Positions 8,460 to 17,158 of a stretch of 64,000 nt of DNA are shown here, one piece after another (within the stretch, counting starts at the first letter, position 1; each line of letters opens with the position of its first letter). The position numbers were made by a program, and so were the translations under genes. The DNA is from Paenibacillus sp. Soil787 (lineage in GTDB: Bacteria; Bacillota; Bacilli; Paenibacillales; NBRC-103111). Under the pieces are notes generated by a model. The model did no database searches, was not told where the DNA came from, and worked only from the letters and a program-made list of their open reading frames with translations. The DNA lies in NCBI RefSeq assembly GCF_001429545.1, contig NZ_LMSP01000012.1, positions 390,555 through 454,554 of the forward strand, in the 5' to 3' direction.

Positions 8460-9192
8460 GCTCCAGCTCCTCGACAAAATTTCTATAATTGCTTAGTGCC
8501 GATGTATCCGTATTACTGTATTCCTGTATTCCTGTAATAGAAAACTCCTTGATTCTATTTCTTCGCTTTATTTCCGTTCGAAACACAGCTCCCTCGTATT
8601 CTCTCCTTACCCTATCAATGATTGTTCTAGAATCGATCATTGTTGGCAATATGCCGCATAAAACAAGGTCCAGCTTTTTAACCTCTTTGATGTGAATCAT
8701 TGTTGCAATGTATCTATCCAGCGCGTCATAACACATTGGTTCGCATTGCAGCATGACGACTGCATAGTCTGAAGCCACTAAACCATTAATAGTGTGCTCT
8801 CCGAGATTTGGAGGTAAATCAATAAGTATGTAGTCGTATCTGGCCTTAATTATATGTAGTGTATCTCTCAAAATGGTCGAACTCATTGAAGGATTTTGAT
8901 GGATAAGCATGGGCAGAGTTGCAAGCATTTCATCAGCCGGAATGAAGTGAAGGTTGTAGGTTAACTTGCGGATGTAGGGGGTGGGATTTCTGTTTTTACA
9001 CGCCTCAAAAATAGTCATTTTGGAGTAATCGTGTATATCTCGTTGAGTAAGAAACTGTGTCAAATTACCTTGGCTATCGAAGTCCACACAGAGAACCTTG
9101 TACTTCTTAGAGAGAAGATACCCCGTGATGGCTGTGGTTGTCGTTTTGCCAACGCCGCCTTTTTGATTACCGATTGAAATAATGGCTCCCAT
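8443..9192 (-). CDS. ParA/Soj-type ATPase of plasmid-like partition module
   Basis: A 249-residue Walker ATPase. The deviant Walker A KGGVGKTT (residues 11-18) and Walker A' VDFDSQGN (36-43) are intact, and IDLPPNLGEH provides Walker B. No N-terminal DNA-binding domain is present, so it is the short (type Ib-like or Soj-like) class that relies on a separate small DNA-binding partner. The ATG at 9192 is used because AAGGAGG lies eight bases upstream; a frame extension to 9279 has no ribosome site. Family role: ATP-driven positioning of DNA or protein cargo. No replication gene is present in the window, so this is either a remnant of an integrated plasmid or phage, or an orphan chromosomal locus. 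Confidence 0.85.
   Translation of the reverse strand: MGAIISIGNQKGGVGKTTTTAITGYLLSKKYKVLCVDFDSQGNLTQFLTQRDIHDYSKMTIFEACKNRNPTPYIRKLTYNLHFIPADEMLATLPMLIHQNPSMSSTILRDTLHIIKARYDYILIDLPPNLGEHTINGLVASDYAVVMLQCEPMCYDALDRYIATMIHIKEVKKLDLVLCGILPTMIDSRTIIDRVRREYEGAVFRTEIKRRNRIKEFSITGIQEYSNTDTSALSNYRNFVEELEQRVQA
8513..8537 (-). repeat. Three TTnCTGTAw repeats at 8-bp period inside parA
   Basis: TTACTGTAT, TTCCTGTAT and TTCCTGTAA follow each other at an exact 8-base period within the 3' end of parA. Being inside coding sequence, the period is not a multiple of three, so it cannot be explained as a repeated peptide. Confidence 0.7.
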
Positions 9193-9208
9193 TACCCATT
9201 CCTCCTTA

Positions 9209-9233
9209 TTTCTGTAAACCTTTATTCCTGTAT
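9209..9233 (-). promoter_or_regulatory. Putative operator/centromere repeats upstream of parA
   Basis: Two direct repeats, TTTCTGTAA (9209-9217) and TTCCTGTAT (9225-9233), 16 bases apart, lie between the parA ribosome site and upstream sequence. The same 9-mer recurs inside parA and the RHH gene. Placement fits an operator for the RHH protein; the function is inferred. Confidence 0.45.
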
Positions 9234-9355
9234 ATAGTTCTACAATAAATCTATTTAAAAGGGGGTCATGCACGGTCAAGTCGAGAGTGAATACCGCAAC
9301 AAACCTTCATTTTCGCCGCGGGGCACTTTAAATTCCAATCAATTTTGGAACAACA

Positions 9356-9390
9356 AAAACGGAGCCACGCGGGATTGCGGGCTCCGTTTT
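9356..9390 (-). terminator. Intrinsic terminator between the FtsH-like gene and parA
   Basis: An 11-bp stem (AAAACGGAGCC / GGCTCCGTTTT) with a 13-base loop. On the minus strand it is followed by T-rich sequence and lies about 95 bases past the FtsH-like gene stop. Confidence 0.8.
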
Positions 9391-9484
9391 CTAATTAATT
9401 ATGGAATATCACACATACCATTTTATAGGTATTATCGTAGCTGCAGTTTCTTATGGGAAATACTTCTTATTCTATCCCACTTGT

Positions 9485-11218
9485 TTATTCAGAATCATTC
9501 GTATCATTGGTTTCCTCTTCCGGTAGCTGCTCCTGAGCAACTAGGGCTGGGGAATCGATAAGCGCCTGGAACTTTACTTCAATTGGCTCTGGCCGACTAC
9601 GACCATACAGTCGTACATAAATCTGCTCTATCTCCTCACCGGTGAGATCACCTTGTTTTAGCAGCTCCTCAGCAATGGTATGGACGAAGTCGGCGTGTTC
9701 CCTTACTAGATTCTTTACTTCGAGCATTTGATCCTTCAGAAGCTCGTTAATCTTTGGTCGGAGTGCCTTAAGTGCATCGGCCCGCGAGCCCGTTGCAAGC
9801 CAACTGAACAGTTCATCGCCCATACCGACCATACCGAGGTAAGCGCCGGCCATCTCTGTAGCCTGCTGCAGATCGGAGGTGACACCGTTTAATTTTTTCC
9901 CTAAGAACACCTCTTCCACTGCCCGGGCTGCCAGACAGACTTGGATCTCCGCTAGGATCTCACTATCGCTTCGGTTATACCGTTCATGCATCGGCTTGGT
10001 GGCAGCTAGACCGAGCGCACCGCCTCGTCGGATAATCGTCACTTTCCAGACACGGTCGTGGGGCTTCAATAGGTACTGCGCAACCGCATGGCCTGCCTCA
10101 TGGTAGGCGACATTCCGCTTCTCGTCATCTCTCATGGAGCGGAGCGGCTGTTTGAGTCCCCACTCATAGGTCTCCATGGCAGCCCGAAAGTCCTCGTAAC
10201 TAGCTTCCTGGGCTCCCCGTTGGTGGGCGATAACAAGCGATTCATTGACGATATGTTTGATCTGTGCAGGGCTGTAGCCAACCGTATCGAGCGCCGCTGC
10301 TTCCGGAGTCAGCGTATAGTCCCGTTTCACTTTTCGGAGATAGTACTGGAATACGTCCACCCGGCCATCATAGTCGGGGGTATCGACCCAGAGCTGCCTG
10401 TCGAAGCGGCCGGGCCGGAGAAGAGCAGAGTCGAGTACATCGGGAAGATTGGTCGCTGCGACCGTCAGCACCGGCGGACGCTCTGCCTTCTTTCGCCGCA
10501 GCCCGAGCGAGCGAAGCAGCTTGGCAAACCTGGAGTTGTCGATGTTCGGCGGGTCCATCTGCAAGAGCAGCTCGTTGAGCAGGCCAGAGCCGCCACCCAT
10601 GCCGAGCATTCCTCCGCCGCCTCCACCCGCCTGTCGACTCATTCCGATGGCGTCAATCTCGTCGATGAAGATGATGCAGGCGCCGTACACAGTTGCCAGC
10701 TTCCGGGTCTTCTTGTAGAGGCCCATCACCTTCAGGTTGCCGACGCCGAAGAACATGTTTTGAAAGCTGGGGGCCGAGGCATAAGCAAATGGCACCTGTG
10801 CTTCGTTTGCGATCACCTGAGCCAGGTAGGACTTACCCGTGCCGGGAGGACCGCAGAGCAGCAAGCCTCTGATCGCCTCACCACCCATTTCTTTGAACTC
10901 TTTTACACCTTTGAGCAGGGTGACGATCCGTTTGGCATTCTCAACGATTTCAGGGTTACCCCGGTAGTCATCCCATGTGGCCCCCGTCTCTCCAGGCAGA
11001 ATCCAATACGTGCGTCCACGGGCTAAGAACCAGAAAAGGGCTACGAACTGGACGATCATGAACATTATGGCAAAGAGCAGCTGCATCACAATACCGATAA
11101 TAGTCAATGCGATATTCCAAGATGTCGGGCCTCCTGCCCATAGCAGCATGCCGGTTAAGACGAGCGCTGCGACCCATAGGATGAATGTTCGCCACTTGAT
11201 CCACTGATATCTCTTCAT
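9485..11218 (-). CDS. Membrane-bound AAA+ zinc protease, FtsH-like with atypical N-terminus
   Basis: A 577-residue FtsH relative. Two hydrophobic segments lie close together at about residues 10-30 and 35-66, with no extracytoplasmic domain between them, unlike classical FtsH, which has about 70 residues there. The AAA domain has Walker A GPPGTGKS (123-130), pore motif FFGVG, Walker B FIDEID (184-189), and the second region of homology LLRPGRFDR. A glycine-rich insert (GGGGGGMLGMGGGSG) and a roughly 20-residue charged insert precede ATN. The protease domain has HEAGH (373-377) and the third zinc ligand Asp449 in TSDLQQA. All catalytic residues are present, so it is probably active. The tail is acidic. 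The ribosome site AAGGAAG is good. It lies 78 bases after a small membrane protein gene, which may be a partner. Confidence 0.85.
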   Translation of the reverse strand: MKRYQWIKWRTFILWVAALVLTGMLLWAGGPTSWNIALTIIGIVMQLLFAIMFMIVQFVALFWFLARGRTYWILPGETGATWDDYRGNPEIVENAKRIVTLLKGVKEFKEMGGEAIRGLLLCGPPGTGKSYLAQVIANEAQVPFAYASAPSFQNMFFGVGNLKVMGLYKKTRKLATVYGACIIFIDEIDAIGMSRQAGGGGGGMLGMGGGSGLLNELLLQMDPPNIDNSRFAKLLRSLGLRRKKAERPPVLTVAATNLPDVLDSALLRPGRFDRQLWVDTPDYDGRVDVFQYYLRKVKRDYTLTPEAAALDTVGYSPAQIKHIVNESLVIAHQRGAQEASYEDFRAAMETYEWGLKQPLRSMRDDEKRNVAYHEAGHAVAQYLLKPHDRVWKVTIIRRGGALGLAATKPMHERYNRSDSEILAEIQVCLAARAVEEVFLGKKLNGVTSDLQQATEMAGAYLGMVGMGDELFSWLATGSRADALKALRPKINELLKDQMLEVKNLVREHADFVHTIAEELLKQGDLTGEEIEQIYVRLYGRSRPEPIEVKFQALIDSPALVAQEQLPEEETNDTNDSE

Positions 11219-11296
11219 GGACTCACTTCCTTTAAGACGGTTTGTATTATTCTATGAAAACCATAGGCCTCCCATGAAGGAAGGCCACAGTCTTAT

Positions 11297-11587
11297 TTAT
11301 TGAAATTTTCTTTTAATGTCCAATATATACTTGAGAATTGCAGCGATACCTCCAACGAAATAAAAAATCATAAGAGTCCACACCGTTGGATCTGTTGGAA
11401 CCAAGGATAAAACAATCTCTAATGGCAGGACAATATATAGGACATCTTTCAAATAACCTAATACAAAAGTTGGATCAAAAGAACCTTTCCAAAATGATTG
11501 GAAGAAGGCGATTAGAAAATCAATGATCATTAATCCGAATATGGCCCACATGGTGTATATCATCCAGTCTGCAAGTGTAAATGTCAT
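11297..11587 (-). CDS. Small three-helix membrane protein upstream of the FtsH-like gene
   Basis: A 96-residue hydrophobic protein with about three membrane segments and a short basic end (LDIKRKFQ). It resembles small holin-like or phage-type membrane proteins in pattern only; I recognise no family. AGGAAGGTGG precedes the ATG. It is in the same direction as the FtsH-like protease 78 bases downstream, so the two are probably cotranscribed and may be functionally linked. Confidence 0.6.
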   Translation of the reverse strand: MTFTLADWMIYTMWAIFGLMIIDFLIAFFQSFWKGSFDPTFVLGYLKDVLYIVLPLEIVLSLVPTDPTVWTLMIFYFVGGIAAILKYILDIKRKFQ

Positions 11588-11786
11588 TTATCTCACCACC
11601 TTCCTACATACTATGCTAGGAATTCTTACATGATACAGTTTTTCATCAATCTGCCTACCAGTAAATTCTATACCGTTCTTTCTAAACTTGTATTCCCTCC
11701 TACATGCTTCATATGATATGATAGAAACAAGAACATACATTCTCTTTATTTCGCATTCATCTTACAGTCAGAAAAGAAGGTATCCT

Positions 11787-11957
11787 ATGCAAGATCACAC
11801 AATTTTTGAGCGTTTGCGTAACAAATATGCGGACGAAGACAGGGCCAAGCTGGTCATGCTGCAATTAAGAACGTTAATGGAGCAGAAGAAAAAGAAGAAA
11901 TGGTATCAAAAATGGAAGAAGCCGACCAAAACGCAGCCGACGAGTTGGAACGAATAA
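11787..11957 (+). CDS. Small basic hypothetical protein
   Basis: A 56-residue highly charged protein (MQDHTIFERLRNKYADEDRA, then a lysine-rich stretch KKKKKWYQKWKK). No family recognised. The start at 11787 is chosen over an in-frame ATG 99 bases upstream because AAGAAGG lies six bases before it. Its transcript would end at the shared hairpin at 11998-12039. The lysine-rich tail suggests nucleic-acid or membrane-surface contact, but this is a guess. Confidence 0.5.
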   Translation: MQDHTIFERLRNKYADEDRAKLVMLQLRTLMEQKKKKKWYQKWKKPTKTQPTSWNE

Positions 11958-11997
11958 CTGGCATTCATTTAATGGTAGAAAATCAGGAATATAAATA

Positions 11998-12039
11998 GAA
12001 GCTTTCCTTTCGTAGTAGAACTACTGAGGAGAGCTTCTT
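11998..12039. terminator. Bidirectional terminator
   Basis: AGAAGCTTTCC pairs imperfectly with GGAGAGCTTCT around a loop of about 20 bases. It lies between convergent genes ending at 11957 and 12045, so it can serve both. Confidence 0.6.
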
Positions 12040-12044
12040 CACCT

Positions 12045-12329
12045 TTAGTTGTTTCTTTTTCGTGAATAATACAATACACCGAGATAATGTGCTCCTGTAA
12101 ATAGGGTGAGAATTCCAAAGAACAGCAGGAACCCTCCTTCACGATCACGGAAGAATAATTGCAGAACGAAAAGCGCAAGTGATATTTCGCTCCATAGAAG
12201 CGTTCTTCTTTTGAGCTGGGTCAGATCTGCCGTAGATCTGCTTATTTTGCGAAGATTCATGAATGTAAGACCAGCGAGTACGATTACGCCAATGACGATC
12301 ACGAGAATGTAACTTGAATTGCCTGACAT
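12045..12329 (-). CDS. Small membrane protein of unknown function
   Basis: A 94-residue protein with one N-terminal membrane helix (ILVIVIGVIVLAGL), a charged middle (NLRKISRSTADLTQLKRR) and two further hydrophobic stretches, ending SRKRNN. AGGGGG lies six bases before the ATG. I recognise no family. It stands alone between a terminator and a divergent GNAT gene. Confidence 0.6.
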   Translation of the reverse strand: MSGNSSYILVIVIGVIVLAGLTFMNLRKISRSTADLTQLKRRTLLWSEISLALFVLQLFFRDREGGFLLFFGILTLFTGAHYLGVLYYSRKRNN

Positions 12330-12512
12330 GTGATTCCCCCTATTTCTGATGGTTCAACTTTATCTTCTATTCATAGTAAGACATTATATCTAAGATACAT
12401 GGAATACGGCTGGATGTCTATTTAGATTTGTCCCTTTTAAAAAGGATTTTAGCTTCTTCCGTGGAACATATTTGAATGTGTTATCTAAATCTCACAGCGA
12501 GGAGCTTACATC

Positions 12513-13007
12513 ATGTCTACCCTAACATTTAAAGAATTAGAAGAGTCTGATATTCCCCTTCTAATGGATATTTACAATTATTTTGTCAGGCACACGACTG
12601 TTTCTTTTCACACGGAGCCCGTAGAAATATCAGAATTTACCGAGAGTGTTATTCATCCAAACCCGCGCTACCAAACTTATGTAATAACATGGGATGGGAG
12701 CCTTCAAGGATACGTACAAGTCATGCCGCACAAGAAAAAGCAAGCCTATGATACGACCGGGGAAGTGACGATCTATTTGCATCCGGAATGCACGGGCAAA
12801 GGATTGGGCTCGGCAGCCATTCAGTACATTGAAGCGGTAGCCAAAGAGCGCGGCTTTCACACTCTGATCTCCACCATTTGCGCGGATAATAAACCAAGTA
12901 TTCATATGTTTACGAAAAATGGCTATACACAGTGCGCACATTTCCGTGAGGTTGGCTTTAAATGGGGCCAATTTCTCGATATCGTTACCTATCAGAAAAT
13001 CATATAA
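12513..13007 (+). CDS. GNAT N-acetyltransferase, phosphinothricin acetyltransferase-like
   Basis: A 164-residue GNAT enzyme that moves an acetyl group from acetyl-CoA to an amine. The layout follows the Pat/Bar/YwnH branch: YNYFVRHTTVSFHTEP near the start, the acetyl-CoA loop PECTGKGLGSAA (motif A), and the closing REVGFKWGQFLDIVTYQK. Substrates of this branch include phosphinothricin-like compounds and methionine analogues; the actual substrate here is unknown. GAGGAG precedes the ATG. It converges on the gene at 13013 with five bases between. Confidence 0.85.
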   Translation: MSTLTFKELEESDIPLLMDIYNYFVRHTTVSFHTEPVEISEFTESVIHPNPRYQTYVITWDGSLQGYVQVMPHKKKQAYDTTGEVTIYLHPECTGKGLGSAAIQYIEAVAKERGFHTLISTICADNKPSIHMFTKNGYTQCAHFREVGFKWGQFLDIVTYQKII

Positions 13008-13012
13008 GAGGT

Positions 13013-14047
13013 TTATGGCGTTAGTAAACGCCAGTTCAAACCCCCGTCTGTCGTTCGCCACAAATCTCTAGCATCCAAAAGCCAGCCGCCAGTCGCTGTA
13101 GGAAAACTTAGGTGTATACTTGCAGCTAGAGGCTGGAATGTGCTAGGAAATTCGTGTTGGCTCCACGTTTTGCCTCCATCAGATGTCCGAAGGAATTGCC
13201 AGGTTTTCTCACTGCTTTGTGAATTTGTTTGCAAGAGTATGAACCCATTTTTTGAATCAGCAAAAGAAATGGCCTGCGGCGCAAGGAAACTTGGCAGCCT
13301 GCCTGTTTCTTGCCATGTCTCCCCGTCTGTCATGTGATACAGCATAGATACTTCTTTATCCTTCTTACTGGGCCCGATAAACCAACCCTCGATGGCTGAA
13401 CGGAACGTAAACATACCCTTTTCTTCATTCGGCATTGAGATGCGGCTTGATGCGGACCAAGTCAAACCCCCATCTTGTGTACGAAGGAGCATCATCTCTT
13501 TACCGCTCTGGAACGCAATCAACCCTTGATGTCGGTCAAAAAAGCGAAAAAACGGCTCTTCTCCCCTAGTCTCTAATCCAGGTAAGCCCTTTGCGATTAC
13601 CTCCCACGTTTGACCACCGTCCAAGGTTAATCGAAGTTCTGATTTATCATTAGAAGCTTCATTGGTAAGCAGCCAACCCGTTCGAGAATCAAAAAAAGTA
13701 ACCGCAATTGGCATGATTGTGTTAGGCAATCTACTCAGAGCCTGCCAGGTCATCCCACCGTCGCTGGATTTCAAAAATTGTAGATCACGAGTGCTCGAAG
13801 CAACACCATAGCCATGAAGCTCATCCACGAACGAGATTGCTTTGGTTGGTGTTAAGTGTCTAGGTTGAACTTGATCTTGAATATCTATTTTTTCACCTGG
13901 AACAACTGAAACATCATTGTCACTTTTTTGAGTCGAAGAAGTCATTCGATTGGGAGACGGAGTTGAGACTACTTCATGAAAACAACCTACACACAGCAGA
14001 AAAACCAGCAGTATAACTAATTTTTTGTTGCTTATCAAGGCTGTCAT
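13013..14047 (-). CDS. Lipoprotein with YCF48/BNR-type Asp-box repeats
   Basis: A 344-residue exported lipoprotein. The signal ends in LLCVGC, a lipobox, so Cys21 would be the lipidated residue. The rest is built of five Asp-box repeats of form S/T-x-DGG-x-T/N-W (for example SSDGGMTW, TLDGGQTW, TQDGGLTW, TSDGGKTW, TTDGGLNW), as in beta-propeller proteins of the YCF48/sortilin class. Such propellers bind ligands or act as scaffolds; no catalytic residues are apparent. A 7-bp hairpin (13016-13033) overlaps the stop but lacks a T run. It is divergent from the deacetylase gene at 14210. Confidence 0.8.
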   Translation of the reverse strand: MTALISNKKLVILLVFLLCVGCFHEVVSTPSPNRMTSSTQKSDNDVSVVPGEKIDIQDQVQPRHLTPTKAISFVDELHGYGVASSTRDLQFLKSSDGGMTWQALSRLPNTIMPIAVTFFDSRTGWLLTNEASNDKSELRLTLDGGQTWEVIAKGLPGLETRGEEPFFRFFDRHQGLIAFQSGKEMMLLRTQDGGLTWSASSRISMPNEEKGMFTFRSAIEGWFIGPSKKDKEVSMLYHMTDGETWQETGRLPSFLAPQAISFADSKNGFILLQTNSQSSEKTWQFLRTSDGGKTWSQHEFPSTFQPLAASIHLSFPTATGGWLLDARDLWRTTDGGLNWRLLTP

Positions 14048-14209
14048 GAACTCATTCCTCTCCTTTCTTGCTGCTAATATTGCTTTGGGTATATGTAATG
14101 ACGGTCTATGATCCGAAATAGTTCATGTCCAATAGCTGCGGCCACTTGAATAGGATGTCCCTTATTAACAAAAGCTAGAGCATATTCATAATGCTCGGAG
14201 GGGATTGCC

Positions 14210-15232
14210 ATGACCAAATGGCTTTGGTCCATCGCCATCGCAGGCTTGTTAGCGACTGGCTGCGGTGTGTCAAAAAATAAGCCTATTTACGATCAACGCT
14301 CTACGCAAAATTCTCATGTAGAAGAACAAGATTTAACAGCTGATTCTAGTTCCCGCAACGACGAAATGGCTACTGAGCATCTTGCGAGTCCGAGGAGCAT
14401 GGATAGTCCACTCGCTATTGGAACACCCACGACTTCAGCTCAACCTGAAGCAATATCAACTACTTTAACGCCCAAGCCTAACCCAAAAAAAGCAGCAGCA
14501 CATCCAGAATCTTCTAAGAAACCTTCCGTTCCTGTTCAAAAAAATCAAGGCCAAGCCAGAATTTCTCAGAAAAAGCTTACGCTCTCTCAACTGGTCGTGA
14601 AATATCCAGATACCTTCAAGATGCGCGGCTCTGCTCAGGAAAAGAAAGTAGCGCTAACCTTCGATGACGGACCTGATACCCGTTTTACGCCAAAAGTGCT
14701 TGATGCGCTTAAGGCAAGCCAAGTGAAAGCAACCTTTTTTGTACTTGGTTCTCAAGCAAACGCCCACCCCGATATGATTAGGCGGATTGTCAATGAAGGC
14801 CATATCATTGGGAATCATTCCTACAGTCATGCGAACCTGCCAAAGCTGACGGTGGACAAATTTCAAAGTCAGATTATGAGCACGGAGAGCGTGCTGCAAG
14901 GCTTAATCGGCTACGCCCCTAAGCTAATCCGCCCTCCGTACGGCGCGATAAATGAAGAGCAGGTCAGATGGATCGCTGACCACCATTATTTGGTCGTGAA
15001 TTGGAATGTCGATTCTCTTGACTGGAAATCGTTGAACTCCGATCAGGTGCTGAACAATATCATGCAGCAAACGAAGCCTGGTTCTATCATCCTTCAGCAC
15101 TCCGGAGGTGCTGATAGCCAGGATTTGTCGGGGACGGTACAAGCCATTGGACCGTTGATTAGTAAGCTCAAAGCAGCTGGTTACACGTTTGTAACCGTAC
15201 CTGAGCTGCTTCATGTCGCAAAAAGCAAATAA
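14210..15232 (+). CDS. Polysaccharide deacetylase (NodB domain) lipoprotein
   Basis: A 340-residue surface lipoprotein: signal with lipobox LLATGC, a Ser/Thr/Pro-rich linker to about residue 145, then a NodB carbohydrate esterase 4 domain. The family motifs are all present: TFDDGPD (catalytic Asp plus metal Asp), HSYSH (two metal His), RPPYG, WNVDSLDW and ILQHS. It probably removes acetyl groups from peptidoglycan or another surface glycan, acting outside the membrane with a divalent metal. GGAGGGG precedes the ATG. It ends at a shared terminator with the ABC-F gene. Confidence 0.9.
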   Translation: MTKWLWSIAIAGLLATGCGVSKNKPIYDQRSTQNSHVEEQDLTADSSSRNDEMATEHLASPRSMDSPLAIGTPTTSAQPEAISTTLTPKPNPKKAAAHPESSKKPSVPVQKNQGQARISQKKLTLSQLVVKYPDTFKMRGSAQEKKVALTFDDGPDTRFTPKVLDALKASQVKATFFVLGSQANAHPDMIRRIVNEGHIIGNHSYSHANLPKLTVDKFQSQIMSTESVLQGLIGYAPKLIRPPYGAINEEQVRWIADHHYLVVNWNVDSLDWKSLNSDQVLNNIMQQTKPGSIILQHSGGADSQDLSGTVQAIGPLISKLKAAGYTFVTVPELLHVAKSK

Positions 15233-15273
15233 GCCGGAGCGCATCCTGAGGGTGCGCACCCGGCTTATTCTTT
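15228..15273. terminator. Bidirectional intrinsic terminator
   Basis: AATAAGCCGG / CCGGCTTATT forms the outer stem and GCGCA/TGCGC the inner one, with A/T tracts on both sides. It lies between the convergent deacetylase and ABC-F genes. Confidence 0.85.
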
Positions 15274-15280
15274 TGCAAAT

Positions 15281-17128
15281 TTATTCTTGCAGCTCCGAGA
15301 GCCTACTCTTGATGTCTCGGATGATCTGAAGCTGCGCCGGGGCGTTCTCGGGGCTCCACGCCCCCTCGCTCATGAGCTGCGCCAGCGTTAACTCCAGCTG
15401 GCGTCGTTCGTTGGCTCGCGCCAGCAGCTCGGGCGAGCTCTCACTCGCCAAACTCGCTTCCGCATACTCATCGTAAGTGCCGGAGAAAGCGATTGGGCTG
15501 CGCTCCGCGCTCAGCCACAATAGCTTCGTCGCCAGCTTACGAATGAAGAAGCGGTCATGCGAGACGATGACCATGGCGCTGGGATAGCGAAGCAGCGCCT
15601 CTTCAATCCTCTCCCGCGAATCAATATCCAAATAATTCGTCGGCTCATCCAGCACCAGCAAGTTCGCGCCGCTGAAGTAAAGCTTGAGGAAGGCGAGCCT
15701 ACAGCGCTCGCCCATGCTTAAATCACCGATGCGCTTGCGCACCTCTTCGCCTGAGAAGAGGAAGCAGCCCAGAATCGTACGGGCTTGGGTCTGCGTCATG
15801 GCAGGCAGCGCCAGCAAGCTGTCCAATAGTGTCTCGCCGTCGTCGAGAGACCTTAGCTCCTGCGAGAAGTAGCCGATCGACGTCTGCGGGTGCTGCCGCA
15901 CCTTGCCGGCAGCGGGCTGCAGTTCACCGACGAGCAGCTTTAGCAGCGTCGTTTTGCCTGAGCCATTGGGGCCGAGCACGGCCAAACGGTCGCCGCGATC
16001 CACGCTGAGGCTCAGCTCAGCGAACAATTCGTGTTCGCCGTAGCGGAACGTGGCCCGTTCCAGGCTCATAAGCGAGCGTGAAGCGAAGTCGCTCGCGCTC
16101 AGCTTCACCTTCAGGTGCGCCGCCTCCCGCGGCTTCTCCACGCGGTCGCCCTCTAGGCGCTCCAGCTCCCTCATCTTCGCGTTCATCCGCGAGGCATGCG
16201 CGCCGGCTCGCGCCTGAAAGTACCCGCGCTGTATCGGCACCTCAGCCATTCGGGCGTTTTTCTCGCCCTGATGGAACCACTGCCGATACGTGCGAATGCT
16301 CTCCTCCAGCTGCTCGCGTAGAAGCTGCTGCTTGCGATAGAGCTGCTCCTGCGTACGCAGCTCAAGTTCTTTTTGGCGTGTATACTCCGTATAACCGCCC
16401 CGGTATCTTCGGCTGCCTGTCGGCGCCAGCTCGACCAGGCAGGTCGCCACACGATCCATGAAATGGCGATCGTGGGAGACGAACACGACGGTGCCCGGAT
16501 AGGCTCGAAGCCACGCTTCGAGCCATTCCAGCGACGCCGCGTCGAGGTGATTGGTGGGCTCGTCGAGCAGCAGCAGCTGCGGCGCGCGCACCATTAGACG
16601 CGCCAACTGGGCGCGCGTCTTCTGCCCGCCGCTCAGCTGCCCGAGCGGCTGGTCCCACAGTTCGCGGCCGAGGCCGAGCTGCAGCAGCTTGCGCTCCACT
16701 TGGGTTTCCCAGTGGTAGCCGTCTAGCCCCATGTATCGCTCTGCCGCCTCCTGATAGTCGGCGAGCAAGCTCTCCATGCAAGGAGCATCCGCGTCCTGCA
16801 TCCGCGCCTCCAGCTCCTTCAAGCGGCGCTTCGCAGCACAGTGCTCTGGGCAGCCTTCCTCGACATAGGCGTGTGTAGACACCGCCTCATCAGCCTCTGT
16901 CTGCTGCCCCATCCAGCCCCACTGATCGAGCGGCAGCCTGCGTTCCACGCTGCCTTTATCCAGCTCCAGCGTGCCTGCCAACAGGCGAAGCAGCGTCGTC
17001 TTTCCTATGCCATTGCGGCCATAGATCGCGATCCGCTCCCCTGTATTCACTTCCAACTCCACTTGTTCAAAAAGTGGTTTCCCCGCAAATTCCTTCATCA
17101 CATTCATCGCTTTTATTAGTAAAGTCAT
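15281..17128 (-). CDS. ABC-F family ATPase, probable ribosome-protection protein
   Basis: A 615-residue protein with two ABC ATPase domains and no membrane segment. Domain 1 has Walker A GRNGIGKT and signature LSGGQ; domain 2 has GPNGSGKT and LSMGE, each followed by LLLDEPTNHLD or LVLDEPTNYLD. A long charged inter-domain linker (about residues 230-310) is the feature that reaches into the ribosome in antibiotic-resistance ABC-F proteins such as Vga, Lsa and VmlR. The start at 17128 follows AGGAGG; an upstream in-frame extension would run through a terminator hairpin and is rejected. The structured leader with a T-run hairpin directly before the ribosome site argues for attenuation control, as known for resistance ABC-Fs. 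The coding DNA is noticeably GC-rich compared with its neighbours. The drug specificity cannot be read from sequence. Confidence 0.88.
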   Translation of the reverse strand: MTLLIKAMNVMKEFAGKPLFEQVELEVNTGERIAIYGRNGIGKTTLLRLLAGTLELDKGSVERRLPLDQWGWMGQQTEADEAVSTHAYVEEGCPEHCAAKRRLKELEARMQDADAPCMESLLADYQEAAERYMGLDGYHWETQVERKLLQLGLGRELWDQPLGQLSGGQKTRAQLARLMVRAPQLLLLDEPTNHLDAASLEWLEAWLRAYPGTVVFVSHDRHFMDRVATCLVELAPTGSRRYRGGYTEYTRQKELELRTQEQLYRKQQLLREQLEESIRTYRQWFHQGEKNARMAEVPIQRGYFQARAGAHASRMNAKMRELERLEGDRVEKPREAAHLKVKLSASDFASRSLMSLERATFRYGEHELFAELSLSVDRGDRLAVLGPNGSGKTTLLKLLVGELQPAAGKVRQHPQTSIGYFSQELRSLDDGETLLDSLLALPAMTQTQARTILGCFLFSGEEVRKRIGDLSMGERCRLAFLKLYFSGANLLVLDEPTNYLDIDSRERIEEALLRYPSAMVIVSHDRFFIRKLATKLLWLSAERSPIAFSGTYDEYAEASLASESSPELLARANERRQLELTLAQLMSEGAWSPENAPAQLQIIRDIKSRLSELQE

Positions 17129-17158
17129 AGACTCATTTCCTCCTTTAAATTCAAATGC

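Noticed and set aside
10088..11026. Plus-strand frame of 312 codons opposite the FtsH-like gene
   Set aside because: It is antisense to a gene with complete AAA and zinc protease motifs; the encoded sequence is rich in Arg/Pro/Val with no recognisable domain, typical of a GC-rich shadow frame.
13016..13033. Terminator for the YCF48-like gene
   Set aside because: The 7-bp stem TGGCGTT/AACGCCA overlaps the stop codon and lacks a T run on either side.
16362..16781. Minus-strand Ala/Arg-rich frame overlapping the ABC-F gene
   Set aside because: Out-of-frame with the ABC-F signature motifs; low-complexity product produced by high GC.
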